A stretch of DNA of 64,000 nt from Talpa occidentalis (GCF_014898055.3 NW_023605083.1:95815483-95879482), one strand, 5' to 3'. Positions 11,442 to 23,053 are shown, counted from the first letter of the stretch. Translations and numbers: made by a program. Notes: generated from the letters alone by a model not told the origin.

Positions 11442-11522
<81 letters not shown>
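11424..11522. repeat. Compound (CT)n(CA)n microsatellite at the exon 9 donor
   Basis: A pyrimidine run (TCTC, CCCTCTCC) from about 11424 turns into CA dinucleotides at about 11484, ending at 11522. It begins roughly 20-30 nt inside MYOCD intron 9. Confidence 0.96.
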
Positions 11523-11525
<3 letters not shown>

Positions 11526-11540
11526 CATCAGTATATTCTT

Positions 11541-11566
11541 TTTTTTTTAAGTTTTTTTAAAAAGAT

Positions 11567-11605
<39 letters not shown>

Positions 11606-11833
11606 TCTATTTATATACAAGCACTGGGTACAGTCAGAAGGGAGGGTGGGTGAGAGAATTCACCAGAGCCAGAGTGGGGAACAGAACAGGCAGACTGGCG
11701 AAATACACTGCTGAGGGGAGCAGTGGGCACAGCAGGAGAGGTCTAAATGGCGGCCAGGGATCAAATCAGCGCCGCTGAGGCTGCGGGCCGCTTGCATCCC
11801 AACGCTCAACCGCTGCGCCACCAGAGAAGGCCC
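11541..11833 (-). mobile_element. tRNA-derived SINE with expanded (TTTA)n tail
   Basis: Read on the reverse strand: head GGCCTTCTCTGGTGGCGCAG, box-B-like part, body with CAGCAGTGTATTTCG-type text, then ATAAATAAA tail repeats. The 13-bp TSD TCAGTATATTCTT occurs at 11528-11540 and 11834-11846. The tail is expanded into about twelve TTTA units on the plus strand. Confidence 0.92.
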
Positions 11834-12207
11834 TCAGTATATTCTTAAGAACATCTTTACCAACTGATTTCTTGCATAAAATAGTGGGAGGGAGATGCAT
11901 ATGGGAGAGGCTTAAAAATATGACAGAATTTTAACTGCTAGGGCAGAAGCCCTGACAGAGTATGAGATCCTAGGCTCCCAACTCAGCCCTTTCACTGGCT
12001 TGGCAGTATTGGACTGGTTTTTGTCTCTCAAATTCTTCTTTTGCCAAGATAAGTTATTGTAAGAATCAAATGAAATCCACTCTAGAGCTGAGCATGGAGA
12101 TGAGGTGAGATTGAATTTAGCTTCCGGAGTGTTCTAAACCACTGCTTTTACCAGTCTCTGGTGAGATGAGAAAAATAGAACCATGTCAACAGATTTTCAT
12201 AAATCTT

Positions 12208-12230
12208 TATTCAATTCAATTCAATTCAAT
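12208..12230. repeat. Short CAATT tandem repeat
   Basis: Four consecutive CAATT units. Confidence 0.85.
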
Positions 12231-12974
12231 CTTTATCTTTCATTAATCTTTATTCAAAGTATATCTTTCTTCTTGATGTTTTGAATGTTAAAATATCCTT
12301 TCTATTAGGGAATTAGGATAGTGATGGATGAAAGTCAAGTGTTTCTGATCAAGTTTTGTTTACTTCTTTTGATTAAATAGGTATATTATTAAATAAGGAG
12401 ATTAGTCATAATTTACAAGATAAAATGTTGGTAACCCTATGTCAGTTATATAATGGACAGCAATGGACTGTTCCACGGCATTCCCAAATCTGAACGTTTC
12501 TGTCCTGAAATGTAGTTAGATACGGACTGTGGGAATTCCCTGTTTTCCATACTACTCTCACTTTCCCTCCAAAGGATCTTACTTTTCTCCATAAGCTCAA
12601 CTTCTAAATGTCTCCATAGTCTTCACTGTGCCAATCCTATTGCCCCTTCAGTCTTCAGTGCCCATCCTCAGTCCTGGTCATCATTTTCTTTGGGGAAAAA
12701 GTAAGAATGGGATTACTTCTAATCAAAGGCAATTCAATAGCAAAGTGCCAGCACCAGTAAGTAAAATGTATCTCAGGCCCTGATATCAAAGGTTCATTTA
12801 TTCCTTCCACTTGGAATAAAATTGTTTAGGTTTCATTGAACCTATTTCAATTTGGCATCAATCAACCTCGAGGAGGATGCCAAGCTCCTAATAGTGCTCT
12901 CCAGAATTGGTGTCACCCACCTCCAATTCTCATATCATCATTCTGTAGCCACTGAAGTAGGCTCTCTTTCTTGG

Positions 12975-13500
12975 GTAACATGATATTAAGAGAAATAAGC
13001 CAGACACCTTGGGACACTCTATGACTGCACTTACAAGTAGTAGATCTAGATTAGTCAAATTTACAGACAGAAAGTATTTAAAGGGCCAGGGGCCTCCCTG
13101 GTGGTGCAAGGGGTTAAGACACAACCTATGAAGCTATCCACAGCCACTGCAGCACAAGTTTGATCCCTGGCCAGGGAGCAACCCACATGGCACAGCAGAC
13201 CTCTCCTGACTCGCCCGCTGCTCCCCTCAGCAGTGTATTTCAGTCAGTCTGCCTGTTCTGCTCCCCACTGTGTCTCTGGTGAATCCTCTCAACGCCCCCA
13301 CCTCTGGCCTGTACCCTAGTTCTTGTATACATAAGTAAATGAATCTTAAAAAAGAATAAAGGGGCAAATTTTGAGAAATGAAAATATTTCAGAGATGGAA
13401 GGTGGTGATATTTGTTTAATGCCACTGAACTGTCCACTTCACAATGGTTAAATGGCAGATTGTATGTTACATATCTTTATCATAATAAAAAGATGTTTTT
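12975..13500 (+). mobile_element. Old L1 3' end interrupted by a SINE
   Basis: The left part (GAGAAATAAGCCAGACACC, TTCATAGACAGAAAGTA-like) and the right part (GGAAGGTGGTGATATTTG, ATGCCACTGAACTGTCCACT, CACAATGGTTAAATGG) are adjacent segments of an L1 3' UTR, split by the SINE at 13090-13362. Confidence 0.7.
13090..13362 (+). mobile_element. tRNA-derived SINE
   Basis: Head GGCCTCCCTGGTGGTGCAAG, box-B-like GTTTGATCCCTGG, body with CCGCTGCTCCCCTCAGCAG and GGTGAATCCTCTCA, tail of ATAAGTAAATGAATCTT. It is nested in an older L1. Confidence 0.9.
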
Positions 13501-14762
13501 AATTTTAATTTTATTTTTACAGATTTTTTTAAAGGGAGGGAGGAGAAAATTCAAAAACTAGAAAGGTATTTGATGGTTATTAAGAAATTAATCTTGCATT
13601 TTTTAAAGTACAATAATAGTAGTATATCTACAGTTTTCAAGAAAGTAATCATCTTTTAGAGAAGACGCCAAAATATTTACAGAGGAAGTTTGACTTGCTT
13701 CAAAATAATTCAGAAAATGTAGCTATGGGAATAAGTAAGTTGGGCGTAAATGAAATAAGATTGGGTATGTGTTGATCATTGTTAAAGCAGGTTGGAGGAT
13801 GCATGGGGTTCATTATACTTTTCTACCTACTTTTTTGTATGTTTGAAGTTTTCAATAATAAATGGTTTTTAAAAATTATCAGTCATGAAAACATCAGTGA
13901 AAATAAGAAAAAAATGAACACAAATCTTTGTCCCAAACAAGCCCACATAGCAAAGTTTCCTGGAATTTAAGAAAAATTGAACTCAACAAGTATTCATTTT
14001 ATTTTAGAATGTGAGCTGCATTATTTAATAATGTACTTGAAATTATTCAGTGTCAGAACAGATTCTAAAAATAAATGTAGAGCTCATTAATTTTAAGTAA
14101 TTCAAAATTAAAACAATAATGAGTTGCCATTTTGCACTTTTTCAAACCAGTACATGTAAAAGAAAATGATAAAACAGAGCTAGAAAGACTATGGGGGAGA
14201 GAATGTATTTATTGCTTATAGTATGTAAGTAGATGCATTTCATTTAAAATAAATTTTAGCTAATTATAAAGTTATACATATTCACCATTGAAGTATGATA
14301 ACTTACAGAAAAGCAAAGAATATTTTTTTAGGACCATTAAGACTCAAGATAGAATTGCAAATCATGTTTCCCTCAAGACTGAAAATGCCTACGGACATGT
14401 TTTGTTTTAAAATAATATGTGTGCATAAATTTCTGGTATGCCTTATTATTTAACATATCATGAACATTCTTTCATAACTTAATATTCAATAAAAAATTTT
14501 AATAGCATCATATCATATTTCACCAACTAGTTAATACCTGACTATTAAACATCTAACTTGCTTCCAAATTTTTGTTATTAAAAATATAATTTGTGCATAC
14601 ATTTATCAATTTCTCAATTACCTCTCCAGGCTAAAATACATGGGAGGAGAATTCTGCAACCAAAACATCTTAGTATTTTTTAAGTTCTTGATACATATTA
14701 ACAAATCTCCATTCTGAAAATTTGTGCCAGTTTATTCCTAGAAGCAATGTGTGAAAGCAGCA

Positions 14763-14935
14763 GTTCTCAAACATAAATGCATACACAGAAACACAGAGTC
14801 ACCTGTGGCTCTTGGTAAATGCAGATTCTTATTCATTGGATTTGGAGAAGAACTGGGATTCAGCATTTCTAACTAGTTCCCAGATATTATTGGTGTTGCT
14901 GGTCCAAGAACCAGACTGGGAATAGCAAGGTAGTA
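14763..14935 (+). mobile_element. MER5A-like hAT relic
   Basis: CAGTTCTCAAAC at the start, AGAGTCACCTGTGG, AAATGCAGATTCTTATT and GGATTCAGCATTTCTAACTAG follow the MER5A consensus. Confidence 0.6.
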
Positions 14936-15013
14936 AAGAGCTTTCTTAATGCAATGTCACTGCAATAAAAATAAACAGTGTTAAAAAATAAAATAAGTTA
15001 GAATTTTAACTTG

Positions 15014-15043
15014 AATGAATTCTACACACTGGTAGAATTCATT
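15014..15043. repeat. 12-bp perfect hairpin
   Basis: AATGAATTCTAC (15014-15025) and GTAGAATTCATT (15032-15043) are exact reverse complements around a 6-nt loop. Confidence 0.9.
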
Positions 15044-15572
15044 GTGTAACAGAGGCTGGCTGTTGCTTTGCTGAGCTACATGCAGAAACATTTTATGTAC
15101 ACATAAGTGGATGCTTAACATGTTCTTAGATAAAGAAAAATACAAAATTAGGAGGGAAATGAGTCACTATTTTGCATGTATCTGATGGATTTTAAATTTC
15201 TGTCCTATCAAAAGAATGTCTAAATGAAGACCTTTTTTAACATTTTTAGTTATTTTTGCTGCTACTTCAGTAATAGTGTATTCATTTCTTTGTCAATTTG
15301 ATAAATACAAAAATGTGTACATATTTTATTTGTATTTCTTGGATGACTAATAATAATAATGCTACATATAACATTAAAGCATTATTGCCCTTTTAAAAAA
15401 ATTTTATCTTTTGTATGTGAAAGTTTGGATCACGACCACTACCTATTTTTTATAATGGATGTCAATCTTTTTTGGTTTTGGCTGTTAAACACACTTGATA
15501 CATTAAACTTACCAACATTTTATTATTCTGCAATTATATTTTCCTGAAGCAACTGTTTGCATTTGTATTTTC

Positions 15573-15838
15573 CTTTTTTAAATTCATTTATTCATGCATA
15601 CAAGAATCGGGGTACAGACCAGATGCGCAGGAAGGTGAGAAAATTCACTAGAGACAAAGTGGGGAACAGAACAGGCAGACTGACTGAAATATGCTGCTAA
15701 GGAGAGCAGCGGGCAAGACAGGAGAGGTCTGCCGCACCATGTGGGATTCTCGCAGGCCGGCAGGTATCGAACTGGCACTGCAGAGGCTCGGACAGCTTCA
15801 CAGCACTGTTCTCAACCATCTGCGCCACCAGGTGGCCC
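15573..15838 (-). mobile_element. tRNA-derived SINE
   Basis: A reverse-strand copy of the same family. The 15-bp TSD TGCATTTGTATTTTC occurs at 15558-15572 and 15839-15853. The open frames crossing it are SINE translations. Confidence 0.92.
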
Positions 15839-16394
15839 TGCATTTGTATTTTCTTTTTGGTATTTTTGACATGCAAATGTTTTCAATTTTTGTTGTCAAT
15901 ATTTTTGTGAAGACTTTATTTGCTTCTCTATTCAAAAGAGTTTTCCCTATCAGAGGACTATTTCCCTATGAATTTTTGTTATTTCATGGAATTCTTGATA
16001 TTGGGGCATTTAATATGCTTCCTGTTCTAATTACAAAAGTAAACTGGTTATGAGGAATATTTAAGAAATACAAATAAGAACGATTATTAACATTGTAGCA
16101 TATCTTTATCCAGATATTTTTATCTGGAAGCAGATGTTTGAATATATACACACATATATTTATATAATTTTTAGAAAATAGAATCTAGCAATTTAAACCT
16201 TTTCACTTAATAATATACCATAAATAATTATCCATTATTCTATATCAACAAATATTTATAGTATCACTTAATGGCTCTGAAGTATTCATCACTTGCATGC
16301 ACTATAATTTATTTAAGTTTCCATATTTTTAGACAGTAGTTTATAATTTATGAACATTATAAAAAATGCAGGAATGAGATAATTACATGTGAAT

Positions 16395-16625
16395 CAACAT
16401 AATAATAGCAAGCCCTGACACTGCACTAACCATTTGCCAGGCACCATTCCAAATACTTGACAAATTTTAATCCATTTTAATCCTCACCATTTTAATCCTC
16501 GCCATTTTAATCCAATGGCGAAAAATGTATATGGTAGGTATTAATATCTATATTTTACAGAAGGAAAAACTGAGACACAGAGTGATCACTGAGCTAGTAA
16601 GAGGCCAGAATTTGAATTGATCTTA
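16395..16625 (-). mobile_element. MIR with an internal small tandem repeat
   Basis: CCAGGCACCATTCCAAATAC and ACAGAAGGAAAAACTGAGAC are reverse MIR core text. Inside it, CATTTTAATCCTC-type units are repeated about three times at 16470-16515. Confidence 0.65.
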
Positions 16626-16689
16626 TCTCCACCCATATCATCTCTCAATAGGCCATTACCATCCAGCCAGTTGTTAGATTTAGGACATA

Positions 16690-16885
16690 AATATTGGTGA
16701 GAACCATGGTTCTCAAAAACTGCTTCAGGGAACAGTGATATCAACATCCTTTGGAAACTTGTTGGAAAGGCACATCCTCAGTCCCGATCCCAGGCCCTAG
16801 GAATCAGCACTAGGAGCTGGGACCCAGCTGTCTGTGCTGTACCCCAGTTCCAGGGGTTCTGGTGACTGCTCAAGATTAGAACCAC
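16690..16885 (+). mobile_element. MER5A-like hAT relic
   Basis: CATGGTTCTCAAAAACTGC, AACATCCTTTGGAAACTTGT and GGAATCAGCACTAGG, ending AGATTAGAACCAC, resemble MER5A. Confidence 0.6.
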
Positions 16886-17316
16886 AACAAAAAGCCAGGT
16901 AGGGAGAGCTTTCCCTTAGAAAGCAGAAAACCTGGGAGTCAGTATACTTGGGGATGGTCGGTTGAGAGCTGAAGTCTAAACCCAGGCAGACACCGGTTAT
17001 CTATAAGTGGGGTCAAGAACTGAGATGGTAGTTGGAGGGCAATAGAGTAAGTAGCCTCTATACTTCATTTGAGTTCTACATTTCTATGATTCTGGACATG
17101 AAAACATGGTATATGCTTAATGTTAATATTATCATTAATATTTTGCAAAAAGTGTATCAGGTAAAGGGGAGGAAGTTGGAAAGAGGTTACAAAAAGAACA
17201 GAGGAACATTGTAAAATTCCACTTGTGATGTTTTAAAGCTAATTTTAAATTTAATAACAAATGCACTTTTTAAGACCATCACTGCACAGCATACTAACAA
17301 CACCCTGCTTTCTTAG

Positions 17317-18258
17317 GTCTCTGAATTAAGACAACAGCTTCGAATACGGGGCTTGCCAGTATCAGGCACTAAGACAGCACTCATGGACCGGCTCCGGCCC
17401 TTCCAGGACTGTTCTGCGAACCCCATGCCGAACTTTGGTGAAATAACCACTGTCACTTTTCCTGTTACGCCCACCAGCGCGCTGCCCAATTACCAGTCCT
17501 CCCCCTCCACCAGTGCCTTATCCAACGGCTTCTACCACTTCGGCAGCACCAGCTCCAGTCCCCCCATCTCGCCCGCCTCATCCGACCTGTCGGTGGCAGG
17601 GTCCCTGCCGGACACCTTCAACGATGCGTCCCCCTCCTTCGGCCTGCATCCGTCCCCAGTTCACGTCTGCACTGAGGAGAGCCTCATGAGCAGCCTGAAT
17701 GGGGGCTCTGTTCCTTCTGAGCTGGACGGGCTGGACTCTGAGAAGGACAAGATGCTGGTAGAGAAGCAGAAAGTGATAAACGAGCTGACTTGGAAACTCC
17801 AGCAAGAACAAAGGCAAGTGGAGGAGTTGAGGATGCAGCTGCAGAAGCAGAAAAGGAACAACAGTTCTGAGAAGAAGCCTTTGCCTTTCCTGGCCGCCCC
17901 CATCAAACAGGAGGATGCCATTTCCAGCTGTCCTTTCGCATCCCAACAAATATCTGTGAAAAGACAAAGCAATAGCTCAGAGGGCCAACCTTCCACTTGT
18001 GAAGCTGCTCCACTCCTGCCCCTCGGGAACGCCCACTGTGTGGACTCCTCAGGTCAAACCAACGTACTTTCTTCCACGTTTCTCAGCCCGCAGTGCTCCC
18101 CTCAGCATTCGCCACTTGGGGCTGTGAAAAGCCCCCAGCATATCAGTTTGCCCCCTTCGCCAAACAACCATTACTTCCTACCCCCATCTTCAGGCACTCC
18201 AGCGGAAGGGCACAGGGTCTCCTCACCTGTCAGCAGCAGCCAGGTGTGTACTGCACAG
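17317..18258 (+). CDS. MYOCD: MYOCD exon 10: SAP domain, leucine zipper
   Basis: This is the largest internal exon: 942 nt, phase 0-0, 314 residues, acceptor TTCTTAG, donor CAG|GTGAGA. Exon residues 1-30 (VSELRQQLRIRGLPVSGTKT... DRLRPF) complete the SAP domain, a helix-extended loop-helix fold involved in DNA binding and promoter choice in this family. A Ser/Pro-rich stretch follows (FYHFGSTSSSPPISPASSDL). At about residues 141-185 is the coiled coil (EKDKMLVEKQKVINELTW and KLQQEQRQVEELRMQLQKQK), the leucine zipper used for self-association and pairing with MRTFs. Later comes IKQE, a SUMO-type consensus in AAPIKQED, and SP-rich repeats (SPQCSPQHSPLG). No frameshift or stop interrupts it. Reading past the donor would add 26 intron-encoded residues before a stop at 18337-18339. 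Confidence 0.97.
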
Positions 18259-18429
18259 GTGAGAACTCCCTGCCATTCATCCTGTTTCTCTTTCTGGAAG
18301 TGGGAGGTGGATTTCCAACTTATGAAAAACTGTCCTTGAGACTGTTGATGGGCAGGGTTTACTAAAAGTTCAGCAGCACCTCCTAGACACCATGATCCTC
18401 AGACCTTCTCAGTAGATCAAACCCATTTC

Positions 18430-18620
18430 TTTGAGACTGGGCTTGGCAAACTTTTTCTATAAAGGGCTAGTTATGGATTGTAAATATCTTTGGCCTTGCT
18501 GGTCATAATTACTCAACTCTACCTTTGCATTCGCAAGGATAACTTGTAAATGAAAACACATGACTGTGTTCCAATTAAATTTTACAAAAACAGCTAGATT
18601 TGGCTCATGGGGAGTAGAAT
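18430..18620 (+). mobile_element. Old hAT-type DNA transposon relic
   Basis: GGCAAACTTTTTCTATAAAG, TTTGGCCTTGCTGGTCAT, TACTCAACTCTACC and CTGTGTTCCAATTAAATTTT follow a widespread mammalian MER-type element. The exact family name is not certain to me. Confidence 0.55.
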
Positions 18621-18824
18621 GCTAATCCCTTTTCTCTGGACTCCTTGGTGTCAAGCCTTTCCATAGGTCAAACCAATTTATCAAAAGAACCAAAGAGAAA
18701 GTTATGAGACCCTATCATCCCTCCATGGAATAGTCTACAGAGTGCAAATATTTACTGAGCACTACGTAACAGGTCCTGTTCTAGTGTCTGAAGATAGTGC
18801 CAGACAAAAAATGCTTATTCTCAG

Positions 18825-19085
18825 TACCACACTGGTGGGGCAAGGGGTTAAGTCTCAGCACTGTGAAGCTGTCGGCAGCCACTGCAACATGAGTTCGATC
18901 CCTGGCCAGGGAGCCTACCCACATGACACAGCAGACCTCTCCTGTGTCACGTGCTGCTCCCCTCAGCAGCGTATTTCAGTAGATCCACCTGTTCTGCTCT
19001 CCACCCTGTCACAACTTCCCCCCTAACCCCCCCATACCTCTGGCCTACACCCCAGCTTTTGTTTGCATAAACAAATCTTTTTAAA
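18825..19085 (+). mobile_element. tRNA-derived SINE (older copy)
   Basis: The head is diverged (ACCACACTGGTGGGGCAAGG) but the body CTGCTCCCCTCAGCAGCGTA and the A-rich end are clear. The flanks AATGCTTATTCTCAG and AATGCCTGTTCTCAA form an imperfect TSD. Confidence 0.88.
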
Positions 19086-19544
19086 AATGCCTGTTCTCAA
19101 GGGGAGACAGACAGAAAACAAAATAAGTATACAAATGCATCAGGAGATGATACATCTTAGGAAGAAAGAGCAGAGTAGGAGGTAGAGAGTGGAAGTTTGC
19201 AGCTTTAAGTTGGAGGGCCAGAGACATATGAGCAGTTTTGAATGAGGTAAAGGAGAAGCCTACTGAATATTTGGGGTGAAGGTGTTATAGTTATAGGCAG
19301 AGGAAGAATATCAAGTGCAAGGGCCCTGGAAGAAAGTCAGTGTGGCTGGAACAAAGTAAGAGGAGAGTTGTAAGAGATAACTCAGAAATTTTAGTTCATA
19401 GGCTAGAGCACGATGATCAGTAGAGATTTTCCTTTCTTTGAAACCAAAGAAGTATTAGAAATATCTAATTAAGATAATAGAATGAAAACTAAGTTATCAA
19501 AAGATTTTGAAATCTATATTATTAGACAGGGAGAAGGAAGAAAA

Positions 19545-19740
19545 TCCACATTAATTGGGTACCTGCTGCATGCCAAGTGTTATGCACCATGAATACGAGC
19601 AATCTCATTGTCACAACATTATCAGCTCCAATTTATTATTCTTTACTTGCCACTGAGGACAGGACTCGGGGAGGTTAAAATAGTTGCTCAGGGTCGCACA
19701 AGCCTACACTATCTGATTCTAAAGGATACCCCTTTTCACT
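19545..19740 (-). mobile_element. MIR
   Basis: GGGTACCTGCTGCATGCCAAGTG-type text and a later GACTCGGGGAGGTTAAAATAG segment are reverse MIR. Confidence 0.6.
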
Positions 19741-20588
19741 CAGAATACTCTCTACCCTGGGAATATGAAATGTCACCCATAAATAATGATGATATATTTT
19801 TACAAACCTCTCAGAACCACACAGTGAAATGAGTGATGCCCGTGGCTGAGTGTGTATGCTGAGAGGAGCTGGGACCTGCCTGGATTATTGTCATCATGAT
19901 TCAGTTCATAGTGTCCTAGTGAGGTCTCAATGGTAAAAGTAGCTCTCAAGACATGGCTCTGGACCATAGTTAGTCAATTCCAGTGATTTTAGTGCTGCCA
20001 AGAAGAACTAACATTTGTACAGTCATTTGTGGTTTTCAAAGCACTCTAAGACATGAGTGATTACATAATAATAAGATAAAAAATAAAGGGCAATATTGGA
20101 TAATATGATTTATCATGCTTTTGACAGTGCCCAAAATATTCATGGGGGCAGATTGATTAGGAAAGACTAGAAAAGTAGGGAAGGCTTTGTGGAAGGTCAA
20201 ACATAATGAGAATTCAGAGGTTTTAAAGATCGAGAGTCAAGGAAAGGGCATTCCTTGTGAAAATAGATAAGGAGTTGAATGTGTAGGGCATGCTGAGGAA
20301 AGTTCATGGAAGAATTAGTAGAATTGCAGCTTGCAGGAAAAAATAGTACTAGACTGTGGAGCATATTACCATGGTTAGAATTGGGGAGCATATGCTGGGA
20401 CTATGTGAGAGCCATTGACAGTTTTTGAGTGGTAGATGATCAAAGCCCAATTTGTACAAAGCCAAATTTGAGATTTCAGTAATGAAATCAGGGTAGTTGG
20501 AAAAGAAGACACCAGGGAAAGCAGCAGTTATCTCAGCAATGGCTGCTTTCATTCATGCTGCTGTTAAATTGTTCCTTCCTTTCTACAG

Positions 20589-20732
20589 AATTCAGGGGCA
20601 CATGAGGGCCATCCTCCAAGCTTCTCTCCCCAGCCCTCCGGCCTCCACCCCCCTTTCTCTGGAGCCCAGGCAGACAGCAGTCATGGTGCTGGGGGCACCC
20701 CTTGTCCCCAAAGCCCAGGTGTACAACAAAAG
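20589..20732 (+). CDS. MYOCD: MYOCD exon 10a (alternative cassette)
   Basis: This 144-nt, phase 0-0 exon sits between acceptor TTTCTACAG and donor AAG|GTAAGC. It encodes 48 residues starting NSGAHEGHPPSF and ending SPGVQQK, rich in Ser, Pro, Gly and His. It matches the segment that separates the two main human myocardin lengths (986 versus 938 residues, a 48-residue difference). Its symmetric phase lets it be included or skipped without changing the frame. It inserts between the zipper-containing exon and the activation domain. Conservation of both splice sites and an open frame argue that it is functional here. Whether it is actually included cannot be seen from genomic sequence. Confidence 0.9.
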
Positions 20733-21684
20733 GTAAGCACCTACAAAAAGGTTTTCTGTGGTCCCCGTCTTCCAAGGTGGATGATAAACTTCAGTGACAG
20801 AGATAAATGACATTTTAGATAGAAATAGGTCCCCCTGGAAAGGACTAAAATTGATGTACTGTTATATGTTAGGCAGTATGCCAAGGAATTATTTCCTGAG
20901 GTCATCTAGAAATCATGAGGATTAAATGGCCATGGTAGGCTCGTGAAACATGGCAAACAGACCAGTTTCAATGATGTTTAAGATTGGAATAGAGGTGCAT
21001 GGGGAAACAATGCTGGAGAAAGAGAGAGGTATACTGACCCATGGAAAGGATGGAGAGGAACAGCAAGTTTGTGCCACAGTTGCAATACTGCCACAGAAAA
21101 AGGAAGAGCTGATCGATATCAACAGGTGGAAGTATCCAAGATGTGGGCAATTCCAAGGGACTGTGCAACGGTGAAGAGCAGGAGGGAGACATCAAATGGC
21201 CACAATGCAAAAATGATCCATGCAGGGCAGGGTCTCCCTTGGGTCAGAGACCTTGAAAGGACCCAGGCGCGCCACAGAACACACAAGACTAACTCATGAA
21301 AAGGTACTCTGGGAGAGTATCTAACTGCAAATAATCAAAATGGCTTGGGAGATAAATTACCCTGAAAATTCCTGTGCTAGGAGACTTTGTATTGGATTGG
21401 ACTCTTTGGAGTTCTTTCCTTTTCTCATCTCTTATTCTCTTAACAGAAGGTATCCCTTAGAGGGAAAATAAGTATGTAAGGCTCCCATTCTAAGATGCCT
21501 CGAGCACTAAGTCCGCAGTGATACATGCCACTGTGAATATAGTAGGGCTGTTTTCTAAGGCTTATCTCTTTTCTTTTACTTAATTTGATTTTTCCAAAAT
21601 TTAGCCTGTAGTTTCTAAAAGAGATGAAGCTCCACTTCTGACTCACCCATCAATTGATTGTCTTTCTCTGCATTATACCCACAG
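20733..21684 (+). other. MYOCD: MYOCD intron after exon 10a
   Basis: 952 nt of unique sequence. The short open frames on both strands have no recognisable homology. No recent repeat is visible. Confidence 0.75.
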
Positions 21685-21813
21685 ATGGCTGGCTTACACT
21701 CCTCTGATAAGGCAGGGCCAAAGTTTTCGATTCCATCCCCTACTTTCTCTAAGTCAACTTCAGCAGTGTCAGAGATAACACAGCCTCCATCCTATGAAGA
21801 TGCAGTAAAACAG
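21685..21813 (+). CDS. MYOCD: MYOCD exon 11: start of activation domain
   Basis: This 129-nt, phase 0-0 exon encodes 43 residues: MAGLHSSDKAGPKFSIPSP through TQPPSYEDAVKQ. The acceptor is CCCACAG and the donor CAG|GTGACT. It contains the motif PPSYEDAVKQ, a PPxY-like element shared within the myocardin family and the usual start of the C-terminal transactivation region. The initial ATG is an internal Met codon, not a start: the frame joins smoothly to exon 10 or 10a. Confidence 0.95.
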
Positions 21814-23053
21814 GTGACTGCTCAATTTGCTCTTTATAGAAGAATAGACTAACAAAATGGATATTATTTTATATTATTCAATTTAATGCAGATAATACTG
21901 AGTGCATCTAGTGCCCCTCAACTTGAATAGGCAAAGCGCCATGATGCTTATTGCAGAAAGTGCTGTGTGTGTGGAGAAGCCATATGAAACCTAGAAAAAA
22001 GAGGTCGGGACGGACCACCTAGATGCCAGTTGAGCCACCAGCCAGCTGCCACTGCCATTAATGTTCGACAAGCTCTCAACTTCTCATATAAAATAAGGAT
22101 ACTGTCTACTTTGCAAGAATTCTAGATAATGGAGCACTTCCCACATAGGGCAACAGGTTAGGTACTCAAATATATAAAAGGCATTGTCAGGGTTATACCT
22201 TTTTGTGTTCTTAGCTTCAAAATTTAGGACTCCTGGCAAAGTGCTGGTGGTTGTTAAACCTGGTAATAGGGGGGTTCATTATACCCTCCACTCTCATTTA
22301 TGTTGGAAATTTTCAATATAAAAAATGAAAGGAAAGCATTAATGGTCTTATATTTCAAATGGTCTAAGCTTAGAGAAAATATCAGCTATTCCTTGGTGTT
22401 GCTTAACCCAGAAGAGGGCCTCTCCATCAGTTGCTGCATAGTGGAAACTCCTGGCTCCAGATCAGCCTGCAGTTAGGTTTCACTTGCTGAGAGAATATTT
22501 CAAATATCAGGAATTTTGTGCAAAAAGTAGGCTTTCTCATTTCTAAAAAACTAGAGGATCTGGCAACAGTGGAGCCACACTCCTGCCAGTGGTTGCCTGA
22601 AACAAAGCAGCCACAACCTATTTGATCCACAGCTTAAGTTCTGCAGTTCACCCTTCTCTATTTTTCTATACTTGTTCATTTACATCACTATCAGACCCTG
22701 CAGGCATCTAATGCCTCCTGTATCAGCAAATGACTCATTTTTTTGAACTGTGCCCCCAGCCATACTGATAATCAATGCCTTTGTTTTTTGGGACAGGGCT
22801 CTTAGAGGAGTGAGATCGATATTTGTCTTTATTCTCCTCTTCCCCTCCCTTGGGTATCTGTAAACATGAACTGATCCTTCATGATTTCAAAAGAAAAGAA
22901 AAGGATCAGCAAACTGTGCTTCCGCGAATGAGCCAGAGCTGAGGGTTATATTCCTGACAAGAATCAACAGATTATCTATTGTGATGAAGTATCCAAGAAA
23001 TATGAGCCGCTTTCATGGATCACATCCACAATGTATTGAAATACTATCAATGT

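Larger units (their letters stand above)
11401..17316 (+). other. MYOCD: MYOCD intron 9
   Basis: The largest MYOCD intron in the window. It holds the donor-side microsatellite and SINE, an old L1 with a nested SINE, a 12-bp hairpin, two MER5A-like relics, another SINE and a MIR. The AT-rich remainder (13500-14750 and 15850-16390) shows no gene. Confidence 0.8.
18259..20588 (+). other. MYOCD: MYOCD intron 10 (before cassette exon 10a)
   Basis: It holds a hAT relic (18430-18620), a SINE (18825-19085) and a MIR (19545-19740). An ACTAAC motif at 20007-20012 is the only obvious QKI-like hexamer near the cassette exon. Otherwise nothing stands out. Confidence 0.75.

Noticed and set aside
11193..11528. 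Minus-strand frame with long Arg-Glu and Cys-Val runs
   Set aside because: The runs are translated CT and CA dinucleotides next to exon 9.
18259..18339. Extension of MYOCD exon 10 past its donor to a stop
   Set aside because: The donor CAG|GTGAGA is strong and the downstream exons continue the known protein. Intron retention cannot be judged without RNA.
20007..20012. ACTAAC QKI-like site as a regulator of exon 10a
   Set aside because: It lies about 577 nt upstream with no nearby UAAY half-site, and a six-base match is weak.
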